This document shows positions 38,863 through 46,266 of a stretch of 64,000 nt of DNA, in pieces. A program made the translations under genes and the position numbers. Under the pieces are notes generated by a model, which ran no database searches, was not told where the DNA came from, and was given only the letters and a program-made list of their open reading frames with translations. Numbering within the stretch: position 1 is the first letter of the stretch; every line of letters starts with the position of its first letter. This DNA is from Pseudomonas mohnii (GTDB taxonomy: Bacteria > Pseudomonadota > Gammaproteobacteria > Pseudomonadales > Pseudomonadaceae), in the NCBI RefSeq assembly GCF_900105115.1, contig NZ_FNRV01000001.1:6265501-6329500 (forward strand), given 5' to 3'.

Positions 38863-41412
38863 TTACCAACTGATCCTGATACCGGCATTTCCCATCGTTC
38901 CCCGCAGGTGCTGACTGTCGATATTGCTGGAGAAGTCGGCACTGGCGTACACGCTGACGGAGGGCGCCAGCGTCAGCACGGCACCGATACCGAGATCGGC
39001 GTAGGAAGATTTTTGCTCGGTGTCGATGTCGGTGTTTCCGGCAAAGGTGACCGTATCGGTGCCGGAAAACGTGTGCCACAGGTTGGCTCGCAGATAAGGT
39101 TCCAACGGCAAGCCACTGACCTCGTAGCGGCCCTTGAGCCGGGCGCCGAGGCGGCCGGTCCAGGCTGGATCGGAATCGAACGATACCCGCGAGATTCCAT
39201 CGTTCTGGCTGTCGAGGCTAACGTTCTGATGGATCACCTGCGCCTGGGGTTCGATTACCCAGTCGCCTGCCAGGGGGAAGGGGTAACCGGCCTCCACCGA
39301 GAGCGTCACCACGTGCCCCTTGTTATCGAGCTTGAGGCCGCGCTCGGAATGGCTGTCGCCGTCGAGCCAGGTGTACATCGCTACTGTGTCGATGTACCAG
39401 CCCCTGGCGTCCGTCAGGGTCCAGGACGCACCGAGGCTGTCACCTCGCAGCTCGACCTTGCCCGCGCGTTTGCCTTCGAAGCCCTGGTTGAAGCCGTCGA
39501 CATCACCCTTCAAGCGGCTATGGCCGACGAAGAACCCGCTGCGTTGGGTTTGGCCCTCGGACGTCTGCGAGGCGTACAGATCGTTGCCCACCTGGAAGCC
39601 GTCAAGCGAACCATCGAGCCGTGGCGTGACGGTGCCGGCCCATGTCTGGTCGACATTCTTGCCATAGACACGACCCCAGCCCGCGCCGAAGGTCCCGGTT
39701 TCGCTCAGCAGGCGTTGATCGCCCTGGCGATCGTGGAAAGTGCCCAGGGCGGTCAGGGTCAGTTGCGCAGCCGCTGGCGGCAAGACGGACCAGACCGGCA
39801 CTTCCTGGCGGTACAGGGGAATGGGAGCGGCGCCGGGTTGGGCGTTGGGCAGTGGCGGGCTACCGGCAGCGGCGACCGGCGTTGCCACCACTGGCACCAG
39901 AATCGGCGGCAGGGCCGGGTCGGGGTTCGGGACGGCCACCAGCGGCACGGCGACGACGGAGGAGCGCAGGTACCAACTGTTTTCGCTGCCGGCGGTGATA
40001 CCGCCCTTGTACAAGACGTAATCGAACGCACCCGCCGACACTGGCGTTTTCAGGGTAAAGGCGCCGTTGTCGCTGATGGCCGTCCCTTGGGCCTGAACCA
40101 CCTGGATGCCATTCTGCCGGGTCAACGCGCCAACGCCACCGAGGTTGCTGACGCTGATCGAGGTGGTGCCGGTCAAGGTGCCGTCGATGACCACCAGCTT
40201 GTCACTGGGCGAATTGTCATCGCCCACGGCACTTTGCAAAAGCAGTTGCCCGTTGTTACCCGAATAATTGCCCTGTACGGTCAGGGCATCGTTGGTGCGC
40301 GTATTGCCGCTGCTCAGGTCGATCACCCCGGCGTTGTTCAGGGTCGCGCGCTGGCCCGCAGTGGCGGGCACGATGCTGCCCTGGCTGGACGTCAGTACGC
40401 TACTGCCATCGATGTTGAATACACCCGTGCCGCTGCTGCTGTCACCGAGCACGAAATTGCCGGCGAGGTCGAATTGCGAACCGTTGTTCAGGTTGACGGT
40501 TTCCCAATCGATGTAACGGGCGGCGCCGGCGGATGTGGTGTGGTCGAAGGTTAATTGATCGGTGCCCGTGCCACCGTCGATGCTCGGGGTCAGGGCAAGG
40601 GTGGTTTCATTCAGATTGCGCACAATGGCGGTGTCATTGCCATCGCCCATCAGGATCGCCGAGCGGATGATGCCGCCACCGTCCCACAGAAGTGTGTCAT
40701 TGCCGGCGCTGGCGCGGATTTCACCGGCGATCTCGCCGCCTGTCACCGTAATGTTGTCATTGCCACCGCTGACACTGATGTTGCCGCCAATTCGTCCGCC
40801 CGCCACGATGATGGTGTCGTTGCCAAATCCGGTGACCAGATTTCCCAGGATCTGCCCGCCGGACATATCGAACGTATTGTCGTCGAGCTTCATGTCTACC
40901 CGGCCGATGGTGCCTCCGGTCATCTTCGCGAAGTCACCGTCTTCGAAGGCGCCGACGATCGTCCCGCCGGTCATCAGGAAATTGTCGAAGCCCTCACCTT
41001 GCGCCAGAGACTGGATGCGTCCGCCGTTCATGATGAAGGTGTCGATACCGTTGTGCTGATGGACTTCGCCGGTGATCACCCCGTTGTTGATTTGCAAAGC
41101 ATTGGCGCCATCGCCCTGGTCAAGTACGCCAGCGAGGGTGCCGGAGTCCATTTTGACGGTGTCGTTGCCGCTGCCAAACGTCACATTGCCATTGATGGTG
41201 CCGGAGCCATTGGCGGGGAACGTCAGGGTGTTGTTGCCCGCCAGATCGGTCAGCGGTCCACTGGTGGCGCTGTCACAGACGAAGTTATCGTTGCCAGCGG
41301 TAGGGGTGAGGGTGCAAGCGGCGAGGGTGGAAGGTGACCAACCGGCACACAGCCAGAGGGAAAAGGCGCAGGCGGTGTAACGGTACTTGGGAAGATCTGG
41401 CCATGGATTCAT
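38863..41412 (-). CDS. Autotransporter (type Va) with GND/GG-repeat beta-helix passenger
   Basis: An 849-aa secreted autotransporter. The start ATG at 41412 has GGAGACGAGC upstream; the signal peptide ends near STLAACTLTP. The passenger begins with about nine imperfect repeats of roughly 22 residues with the pattern GNDxxxxxGGxIxGxI (for example GNDTIIVAGGRIGGNISVSG, GNDNITVTGGEIAGEI), continuing into a pertactin-like beta-helix with an AIDA-type autochaperone end (FDYVLYKGGITAGSENSWYL). After a Pro/Ala-rich linker comes the beta domain, ending in RISW. No catalytic triad was seen, so an adhesin role is more likely than a protease one. It sits inside the glycogen cluster next to its short paralogue. 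Confidence 0.9.
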   Translation of the reverse strand: MNPWPDLPKYRYTACAFSLWLCAGWSPSTLAACTLTPTAGNDNFVCDSATSGPLTDLAGNNTLTFPANGSGTINGNVTFGSGNDTVKMDSGTLAGVLDQGDGANALQINNGVITGEVHQHNGIDTFIMNGGRIQSLAQGEGFDNFLMTGGTIVGAFEDGDFAKMTGGTIGRVDMKLDDNTFDMSGGQILGNLVTGFGNDTIIVAGGRIGGNISVSGGNDNITVTGGEIAGEIRASAGNDTLLWDGGGIIRSAILMGDGNDTAIVRNLNETTLALTPSIDGGTGTDQLTFDHTTSAGAARYIDWETVNLNNGSQFDLAGNFVLGDSSSGTGVFNIDGSSVLTSSQGSIVPATAGQRATLNNAGVIDLSSGNTRTNDALTVQGNYSGNNGQLLLQSAVGDDNSPSDKLVVIDGTLTGTTSISVSNLGGVGALTRQNGIQVVQAQGTAISDNGAFTLKTPVSAGAFDYVLYKGGITAGSENSWYLRSSVVAVPLVAVPNPDPALPPILVPVVATPVAAAGSPPLPNAQPGAAPIPLYRQEVPVWSVLPPAAAQLTLTALGTFHDRQGDQRLLSETGTFGAGWGRVYGKNVDQTWAGTVTPRLDGSLDGFQVGNDLYASQTSEGQTQRSGFFVGHSRLKGDVDGFNQGFEGKRAGKVELRGDSLGASWTLTDARGWYIDTVAMYTWLDGDSHSERGLKLDNKGHVVTLSVEAGYPFPLAGDWVIEPQAQVIHQNVSLDSQNDGISRVSFDSDPAWTGRLGARLKGRYEVSGLPLEPYLRANLWHTFSGTDTVTFAGNTDIDTEQKSSYADLGIGAVLTLAPSVSVYASADFSSNIDSQHLRGTMGNAGIRISW

Positions 41413-41551
41413 GCTCGTCTCCGCATCGGGACTGGCGTCTGATTGGCCACGGCCTCAGCGTCGGCCGTGCGTCAGCCACTCTCGGCAGCGCGAGTTGCGA
41501 GACAGCATCGGGAGGCAATCTCCCGTCATCCAGATTTCTTCGGCAACGCTC

Positions 41552-41605
41552 GCTACGTTGTTTGCCTATCCGTAGGGTCTTTCCTGCGGATAGGGGCAAC
41601 GTAGC
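41552..41605. promoter_or_regulatory. Long imperfect hairpin upstream of the autotransporter
   Basis: GCTACGTTG-TTTG-CCTATCCG and CGGATAGG-GG-CAACGTAGC pair over about 19 bases around a 14-base loop. It lies about 140 bases before the autotransporter start, in the divergence-free gap to the EEP-family gene on its right. It could be a terminator for that gene or a leader element; no U-tract is present on the minus strand. Confidence 0.45.
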
Positions 41606-41694
41606 AGCAGCGTCTGGTTGTATCTACTGTCAGAAATACCAGAAATGACCAGCGTTGCGGCTGATGCAACGGTTTTTCAGGGCGATTTTAACCG

Positions 41695-42495
41695 TCACAA
41701 ATGCACTTCCACCGCCAACGGCAGGTGATCCGACAGGTGCGTCCAAGGTTTGCTTCCGAGGATTGTCGGGTGATGGCTACTGGCATTGCGCAGGTAAATG
41801 CGGTCCAGGCGCAGCAGGGGAAACCGCGCCGGATAGGTTTTTGCGGGGCGTCCGTGGTGGCGTTCGAAGGCTTCATGCAGGTCGTCACGACGGGCGAGGG
41901 CGGCGTTGCCTTGCAGCTGCCAGTCGTTGAAGTCGCCGGCAATGATCACCGGCGCGTCGACAGGCAGGGACTCAAGCAACTGACAGAGCAGCTGCAATTG
42001 CAGTTGGCGATGGCTTTCCAGCAAGCTCAGATGAACGCAGATCGCATGGACCTCGGCGTGGCCCGGCACATCGAGTACGCAATGCAGCAGTCCACGCCGT
42101 TCCGGGCCGGTGATGGAAACGTCGAGGTTGCGGTGTTCGCGAATCGGGTATTTCGACAACAGGGCATTGCCGTGATGGCCATCCGGGTAGACCGCGTTGC
42201 GCCCGTAGGCAAAATCGCTCCACATGCTGTCGGCGAGGAATTCGTATTGCGAGGTGGCCGGCCATTGGTGGTAGCGCGAGGAGTGACGCTCGTGTTCGCC
42301 CACCACTTCTTGCAGAAACACCAGATCCGCCGACGTACTGCGTACCGCTTCACGCAGTTCCGGGAGGATGAAACGCCGGTTGAGGGCGGTAAATCCCTTG
42401 TGGGTATTGACCGTCAGCACGCGCAGTCGATGGATGGCCGGGGGTGTGTTCGAGGGCACTGATTCAATCGTGTCGCGTTTGGGATTGCGGACCAC
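41695..42495 (-). CDS. Endonuclease/exonuclease/phosphatase (EEP) family protein
   Basis: About 266 aa of the EEP (DNase I-like) fold, which covers nucleases, phosphodiesterases and sphingomyelinase-like enzymes. Metal and catalytic motifs are present: [18 protein letters not shown] (Glu), [26 protein letters not shown] (His), IIAGDFNDW (Asp, Asn), LDRIYLRN and SDHLPLAV (Asp-His). No signal peptide. The start is uncertain: there is no ATG, and I use the GTG at 42495 because AGAGG lies 7 bases upstream; GTG at 42501 and TTG at 42543 are alternatives. The PIG-L gene lies upstream on the same strand, and the pair may form an operon. Substrate unknown. Confidence 0.82.
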   Translation of the reverse strand: MVRNPKRDTIESVPSNTPPAIHRLRVLTVNTHKGFTALNRRFILPELREAVRSTSADLVFLQEVVGEHERHSSRYHQWPATSQYEFLADSMWSDFAYGRNAVYPDGHHGNALLSKYPIREHRNLDVSITGPERRGLLHCVLDVPGHAEVHAICVHLSLLESHRQLQLQLLCQLLESLPVDAPVIIAGDFNDWQLQGNAALARRDDLHEAFERHHGRPAKTYPARFPLLRLDRIYLRNASSHHPTILGSKPWTHLSDHLPLAVEVHL

Positions 42496-42606
42496 TTTCA
42501 CGCCTCTGAATCCGGGTTGCTTAAGTATGCGACTGATACACAAGCGGGCAGTTCAGTTTGAGTCAGGTAAGGGCCGTCCTCACGCGCGCATTGGCTGTTG
42601 GTCGTG

Positions 42607-43365
42607 TCAGACAAATACGATTTCGTAAGGCAAACGCATCCGCTCCAGCAACACCCGTGGCAGCATCGGTGCAAGGCCGATCGCCGGCTCGCCATCGAGC
42701 TGGCTGGCATAGGCGTGGGTGGCGTGGCTCTTGCGCGCGACCGTCCAGCTGTCCAGGCGTACTTTGCGCGCGCGATGCCAGGGGATAGAGCCGTAATCAC
42801 GCGCCGGCCAGTGCCAGGCCCAGACCGGTACTTCATGGAACGTTGCACCGGCCATGTTCGCGGCATTGGCGCTGGCGCGGCCCACGGCGTCGTGGTCGCT
42901 GACGCCATCCTCGCTCCAGGTGCTGAATACCACGTCGCCGGGGCGCAGGTAGCGCGCAATGAATTGCGTCAGCTTCAGTTCATGTTCGGCCAAGGCATTG
43001 TCGGTAAAGCCGCCACGAATCCATTTCAGGCTATGCATGGGCAACCCGAGGCGACGCAAGGCTTCGACACTTTCCTGGGAGCGAAACACACTGAGGCGTT
43101 TTTCCGACCACTGCCGGGATCCCTGATGGCTCGCGCTGCCGTCAGTGACCGAGATCAATTGCAGCGGATGAGCGCTGGCGCTGAGCAACTGCAGCAGGCC
43201 GCCGCAGGTCACCACTTCATCGCCGGGATGCGGGGCGATCACGACGGCGCGAGCGCCAGGGGGGACCAAGGACTGAGTACCGATTACCGGAATGTTCTCC
43301 AGTTGCGGGGCGCTGTTCCAGATTTGTCCCGACTGGCTGCTTTCACAGAGGGATACAGGTTTCAT
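42607..43365 (-). CDS. PIG-L family deacetylase-like protein
   Basis: A 252-aa protein of the PIG-L/LmbE fold, whose members are Zn-dependent N-acetylglucosaminyl deacetylases. The start ATG at 43365 follows AAGGACG. The family motif is normally AHPDDE; here it reads APHPGDEVVTCGG, so the first Asp, the proposed general base in MshB-type enzymes, is Gly, while the Zn-ligand His and Asp remain. WSEDGVSDHDAVGRA supplies the later Asp-His element. It sits between glgX and the EEP-family gene, inside the alpha-glucan cluster. A sugar or glycan substrate is plausible but unproven, and activity may be altered. Confidence 0.82.
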   Translation of the reverse strand: MKPVSLCESSQSGQIWNSAPQLENIPVIGTQSLVPPGARAVVIAPHPGDEVVTCGGLLQLLSASAHPLQLISVTDGSASHQGSRQWSEKRLSVFRSQESVEALRRLGLPMHSLKWIRGGFTDNALAEHELKLTQFIARYLRPGDVVFSTWSEDGVSDHDAVGRASANAANMAGATFHEVPVWAWHWPARDYGSIPWHRARKVRLDSWTVARKSHATHAYASQLDGEPAIGLAPMLPRVLLERMRLPYEIVFV

Positions 43366-43559
43366 GGGCTACGTCCTTGTTCCTTATTGCCTTCAGTCGT
43401 GCGCAAGGCTTGTGCATGACAAGCCGGCAGACCCGTGAGGGCGGGTTGATAGCAATGCGCGGCGCTCCGAACCCTGGAGCACCGCGCATCGAGTATTGCT
43501 CATGGACGCCTATTCGTCGATCTGAAACAAATTTTTATCCGCCGGGAGTCCGGCTCATT

Positions 43560-45719
43560 TCAATCCTCTTCTTCATGCTGCAGTTCGAACAGCAGCAGTG
43601 AACGGCCAGTCACCGAATACTCGTGGCCGAACTCGAAGCGCTCCTGGCCGCGAATCGACGGTTGATTGGTATCGACCATGCAGGTCCAGAAGCCGCCATC
43701 GGGCACTTCCGGCAAGGTGAAATTGACGATGTCATGATGGGCATTGACCACCAGCAACAGGGTGGCGTCGGCCCCTTGGCGGCGAATGCCGGTTTCCTGC
43801 GCACGTCCGTCCAGCAGCATGCCCAGGCAACGATTGTGCGCATCATGCCAATGCTCGGTGGTCATCTCGCTGCCATCCGCGGCCAGCCAGGTGACGTCCT
43901 TGACGCCGATATCCTCATTGAAATTGCCGACCAGGAAGCGCCCGCGGCGCAGGATGGGATAGGCCAGGCGCAACTTGATCAGGCGTTTGACGAATTTGAG
44001 CAGGGCCTTGCCGTCTTCACTCAGGTCCCAATTGACCCAGCCGATTTCGCTGTCCTGGCAATAGGCATTGTTGTTGCCGTCCTGGGTGCGGGCGAATTCG
44101 TCACCGGCCACCAGCATGGGCGTGCCTTGGGACAGCAGCAGCGTGGCAAAGAAATTGCGCATCTGCCGCTGGCGCAGCTCATTGATTTCCGGGTCGTCCG
44201 TAGGGCCCTCGATCCCATGGTTCCAGGACAGGTTGTTGTTGCTGCCGTCCTGATTGTTTTCGTCGTTGGCTTCGTTGTGCTTGTCGTTGTACGACACCAG
44301 GTCGTTGAGGGTGAAGCCATCGTGGGCGGTAACGAAATTCACCGAGGCATAGGGCCGTCGACCGCGGTGGTTGAACATCTCGCCGGACGCGGTCATGCGA
44401 CTGGCGAAATCTGCCAATTGCCCATCGTCGCCTTTCCAGAACGCACGCACGGTGTCGCGGAACTTGTCGTTCCATTCCACCCAGCCCGGCGGGAAGTTGC
44501 CGACCTGATAGCCGCCGGGGCCGCAATCCCAGGGCTCGGCGATCATCTTCACCTGACGCAGCACCGGGTCCTGGCGACAGGCCACGAGGAAGCTGTGACG
44601 CTCGTCGAAGCCATCGTGGTAGCGCCCCAGAATGGTCGCCAGGTCAAAGCGGAAGCCATCCACGTGCATCTCCTTCGCCCAGTAGCGCAGGGAGTCGGTG
44701 ACCATTTGCAGGACACAGGGATGGCTCAGGTCCAGGGTGTTGCCGGTGCCGGAATCGTTGATGTAGAAGCGCTTGTCGTCAGGCATCAAGCGGTAATAGG
44801 AGGCGTTGTCGATGCCACGCATCGACAGGGTTGGGCCTTGTTCATTGCCCTCGGCGGTGTGGTTATAGACCACGTCCAGGATCACTTCGAGGTTGGCTTC
44901 GTGCAGGTGCGCGACCATTTCCTTGAATTCGGCGATCTTGCCGCTGGCCAGGTAACGCGGGTCGGGGGCGAAAAACGCAATGCTGTTGTAGCCCCAGTAA
45001 TTGGTCATGCCCTTGTGCAGCAGATGCTGGTCGTTGACGAAGGCATGAATCGGCAGCAGCTCCACGGTGGACACGCCGAGCTTGCGGATATGTTCCAGGA
45101 CGTCGTCGACCATCAACCCGGCGAAGGTGCCGCGCACGTTCTCGGGGACGGAAGGGTGACGCATGCTGATGCCGCGCACGTGGGTCTCATAAATGATGGT
45201 TTTGTCCCACGGTACGCTGACCCGGTGATCGTGGCCCCAGGTGTGCGCCGGGTCGATGACTTTGCATTTGGGGACGAAGGGCGCGCTGTCCCGTTCATCG
45301 AAACTGAGGTCGGCGTCGGGATGGCCGATGGTGTAGCCAAACAATGCCTCGGACCATTTCAACTTGCCGACCAGTTGCTTGGCGTAGGGGTCGATCAACA
45401 GTTTGTTGTGGTTGAAGCGGTGACCGTTGGCGGGTTCGTAAGGGCCGTAGACGCGGTAGCCATAGATTAGCCCTGGATGGGCGTCAGGCAAGTAGCCGTG
45501 GAAGGTCTCGTCGGTGTATTCCGGCAGTTCGATGCGTTCGAGCTCGACTTCGCCGGCATCATCGAAAATGCACAGTTCGACCTTGGTGGCGTGGGCGGAG
45601 AACAAGGCAAAATTGACCCCCAGACCATCCCAGGTCGCACCCAGTGGAAAGGGCAGGCCTTCACGAATTCGCGAGGCCTCGACTTGAGGGGCTGGCGCGG
45701 CTTTCTTCGGATTGGGCAT
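43560..45719 (-). CDS. glgX: Glycogen debranching enzyme GlgX
   Basis: A 719-aa GH13_11 isoamylase-type enzyme that removes short alpha-1,6 branches. The start ATG at 45719 follows AGGAG. An N-terminal CBM48 domain (GLGVNFALFSAHATKVELCI) precedes the barrel. Catalytic elements are HVDGFRFDLATILGR (nucleophile), MIAEPWDCGPGGYQVGNFPP (acid/base) and VTAHDGFTLNDLVSYNDKHN. Freed maltodextrins would feed TreY/TreZ and MalQ encoded upstream. It is 205 bases and a REPIN downstream of the DUF2934 gene, so it may be transcribed with the glgA-treZ-malQ-treY run or separately. Confidence 0.95.
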   Translation of the reverse strand: MPNPKKAAPAPQVEASRIREGLPFPLGATWDGLGVNFALFSAHATKVELCIFDDAGEVELERIELPEYTDETFHGYLPDAHPGLIYGYRVYGPYEPANGHRFNHNKLLIDPYAKQLVGKLKWSEALFGYTIGHPDADLSFDERDSAPFVPKCKVIDPAHTWGHDHRVSVPWDKTIIYETHVRGISMRHPSVPENVRGTFAGLMVDDVLEHIRKLGVSTVELLPIHAFVNDQHLLHKGMTNYWGYNSIAFFAPDPRYLASGKIAEFKEMVAHLHEANLEVILDVVYNHTAEGNEQGPTLSMRGIDNASYYRLMPDDKRFYINDSGTGNTLDLSHPCVLQMVTDSLRYWAKEMHVDGFRFDLATILGRYHDGFDERHSFLVACRQDPVLRQVKMIAEPWDCGPGGYQVGNFPPGWVEWNDKFRDTVRAFWKGDDGQLADFASRMTASGEMFNHRGRRPYASVNFVTAHDGFTLNDLVSYNDKHNEANDENNQDGSNNNLSWNHGIEGPTDDPEINELRQRQMRNFFATLLLSQGTPMLVAGDEFARTQDGNNNAYCQDSEIGWVNWDLSEDGKALLKFVKRLIKLRLAYPILRRGRFLVGNFNEDIGVKDVTWLAADGSEMTTEHWHDAHNRCLGMLLDGRAQETGIRRQGADATLLLVVNAHHDIVNFTLPEVPDGGFWTCMVDTNQPSIRGQERFEFGHEYSVTGRSLLLFELQHEEED

Positions 45720-45756
45720 AGGTGCTCCTGCAAAGTGAGGTACAAAAACGCCGCAA

Positions 45757-45850
45757 TCTGTGGGAGCGAGCCTGCTCGCGATTGCGGAGTGTCAGGTAAC
45801 GCATGTGTCGAGGGTAAACCGTCCTCGCTAGCAGGCTCGCTCCCGCAGGG
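45757..45850. repeat. REPIN (inverted REP doublet)
   Basis: TGTGGGAGCGAGCCTGCTCG from 45760 and GCAGGCTCGCTCCCGCAGGG ending at 45850 form an inverted pair between glgX and the DUF2934 gene. Confidence 0.88.
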
Positions 45851-45924
45851 CTTTGTTGAGGGTGAGCATCCCTCGGTGGCGAGCGGACTCGCCACGAGTT
45901 CGATCAGGAAAAAGTCCGAGCCAA

Positions 45925-46245
45925 TCAGCTCGTCGGCGGTTTTCGCGCGGCGCGAGGCTTTTTCCCGGCGGCTTTTTCTCCGGTTGGCATCTCGGTCGAG
46001 GCTGCCGCCGGCTTGGCCTTGGCTTTTGGCGCGGCCGCCTTGACCTCGCCAGTCTTGCCATTGGCGGTTTTGCTGACGGCCGGTTTACCCGCAGGCGCTT
46101 TTGCCGGTTGTTTCGGCGCCAGCGCTTCAGCTTCGGCAAGTTTGCGTGCCATCTCCCAGTGACGGCTTTCCTGGCCTTCGGGTTTCCCTTCGGACTCCCA
46201 GATCTGATAGGCAAATTCGCGGATGCGTTTATCGTCGGTACTCAT
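45925..46245 (-). CDS. DUF2934 protein with Lys/Ala/Pro-rich tail
   Basis: A 106-aa protein. Residues 1-40 are the DUF2934 domain (RIREFAYQIWESEGKPEGQE, then HWEMARKLAEAE); the remaining 65 residues are a low-complexity Lys/Ala/Pro tail resembling histone H1-like or AlgP-like sequences. The start ATG at 46245 has CAGGAG upstream. It lies 21 bases after treY, so it is probably the last gene of the glgA-treZ-malQ-treY operon. DUF2934 genes often accompany glycogen/trehalose genes; a regulatory or glucan/DNA-binding role is guesswork. Confidence 0.82.
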   Translation of the reverse strand: MSTDDKRIREFAYQIWESEGKPEGQESRHWEMARKLAEAEALAPKQPAKAPAGKPAVSKTANGKTGEVKAAAPKAKAKPAAASTEMPTGEKAAGKKPRAARKPPTS

Positions 46246-46266
46246 CGCAATGCTCCTGAACTGAAC

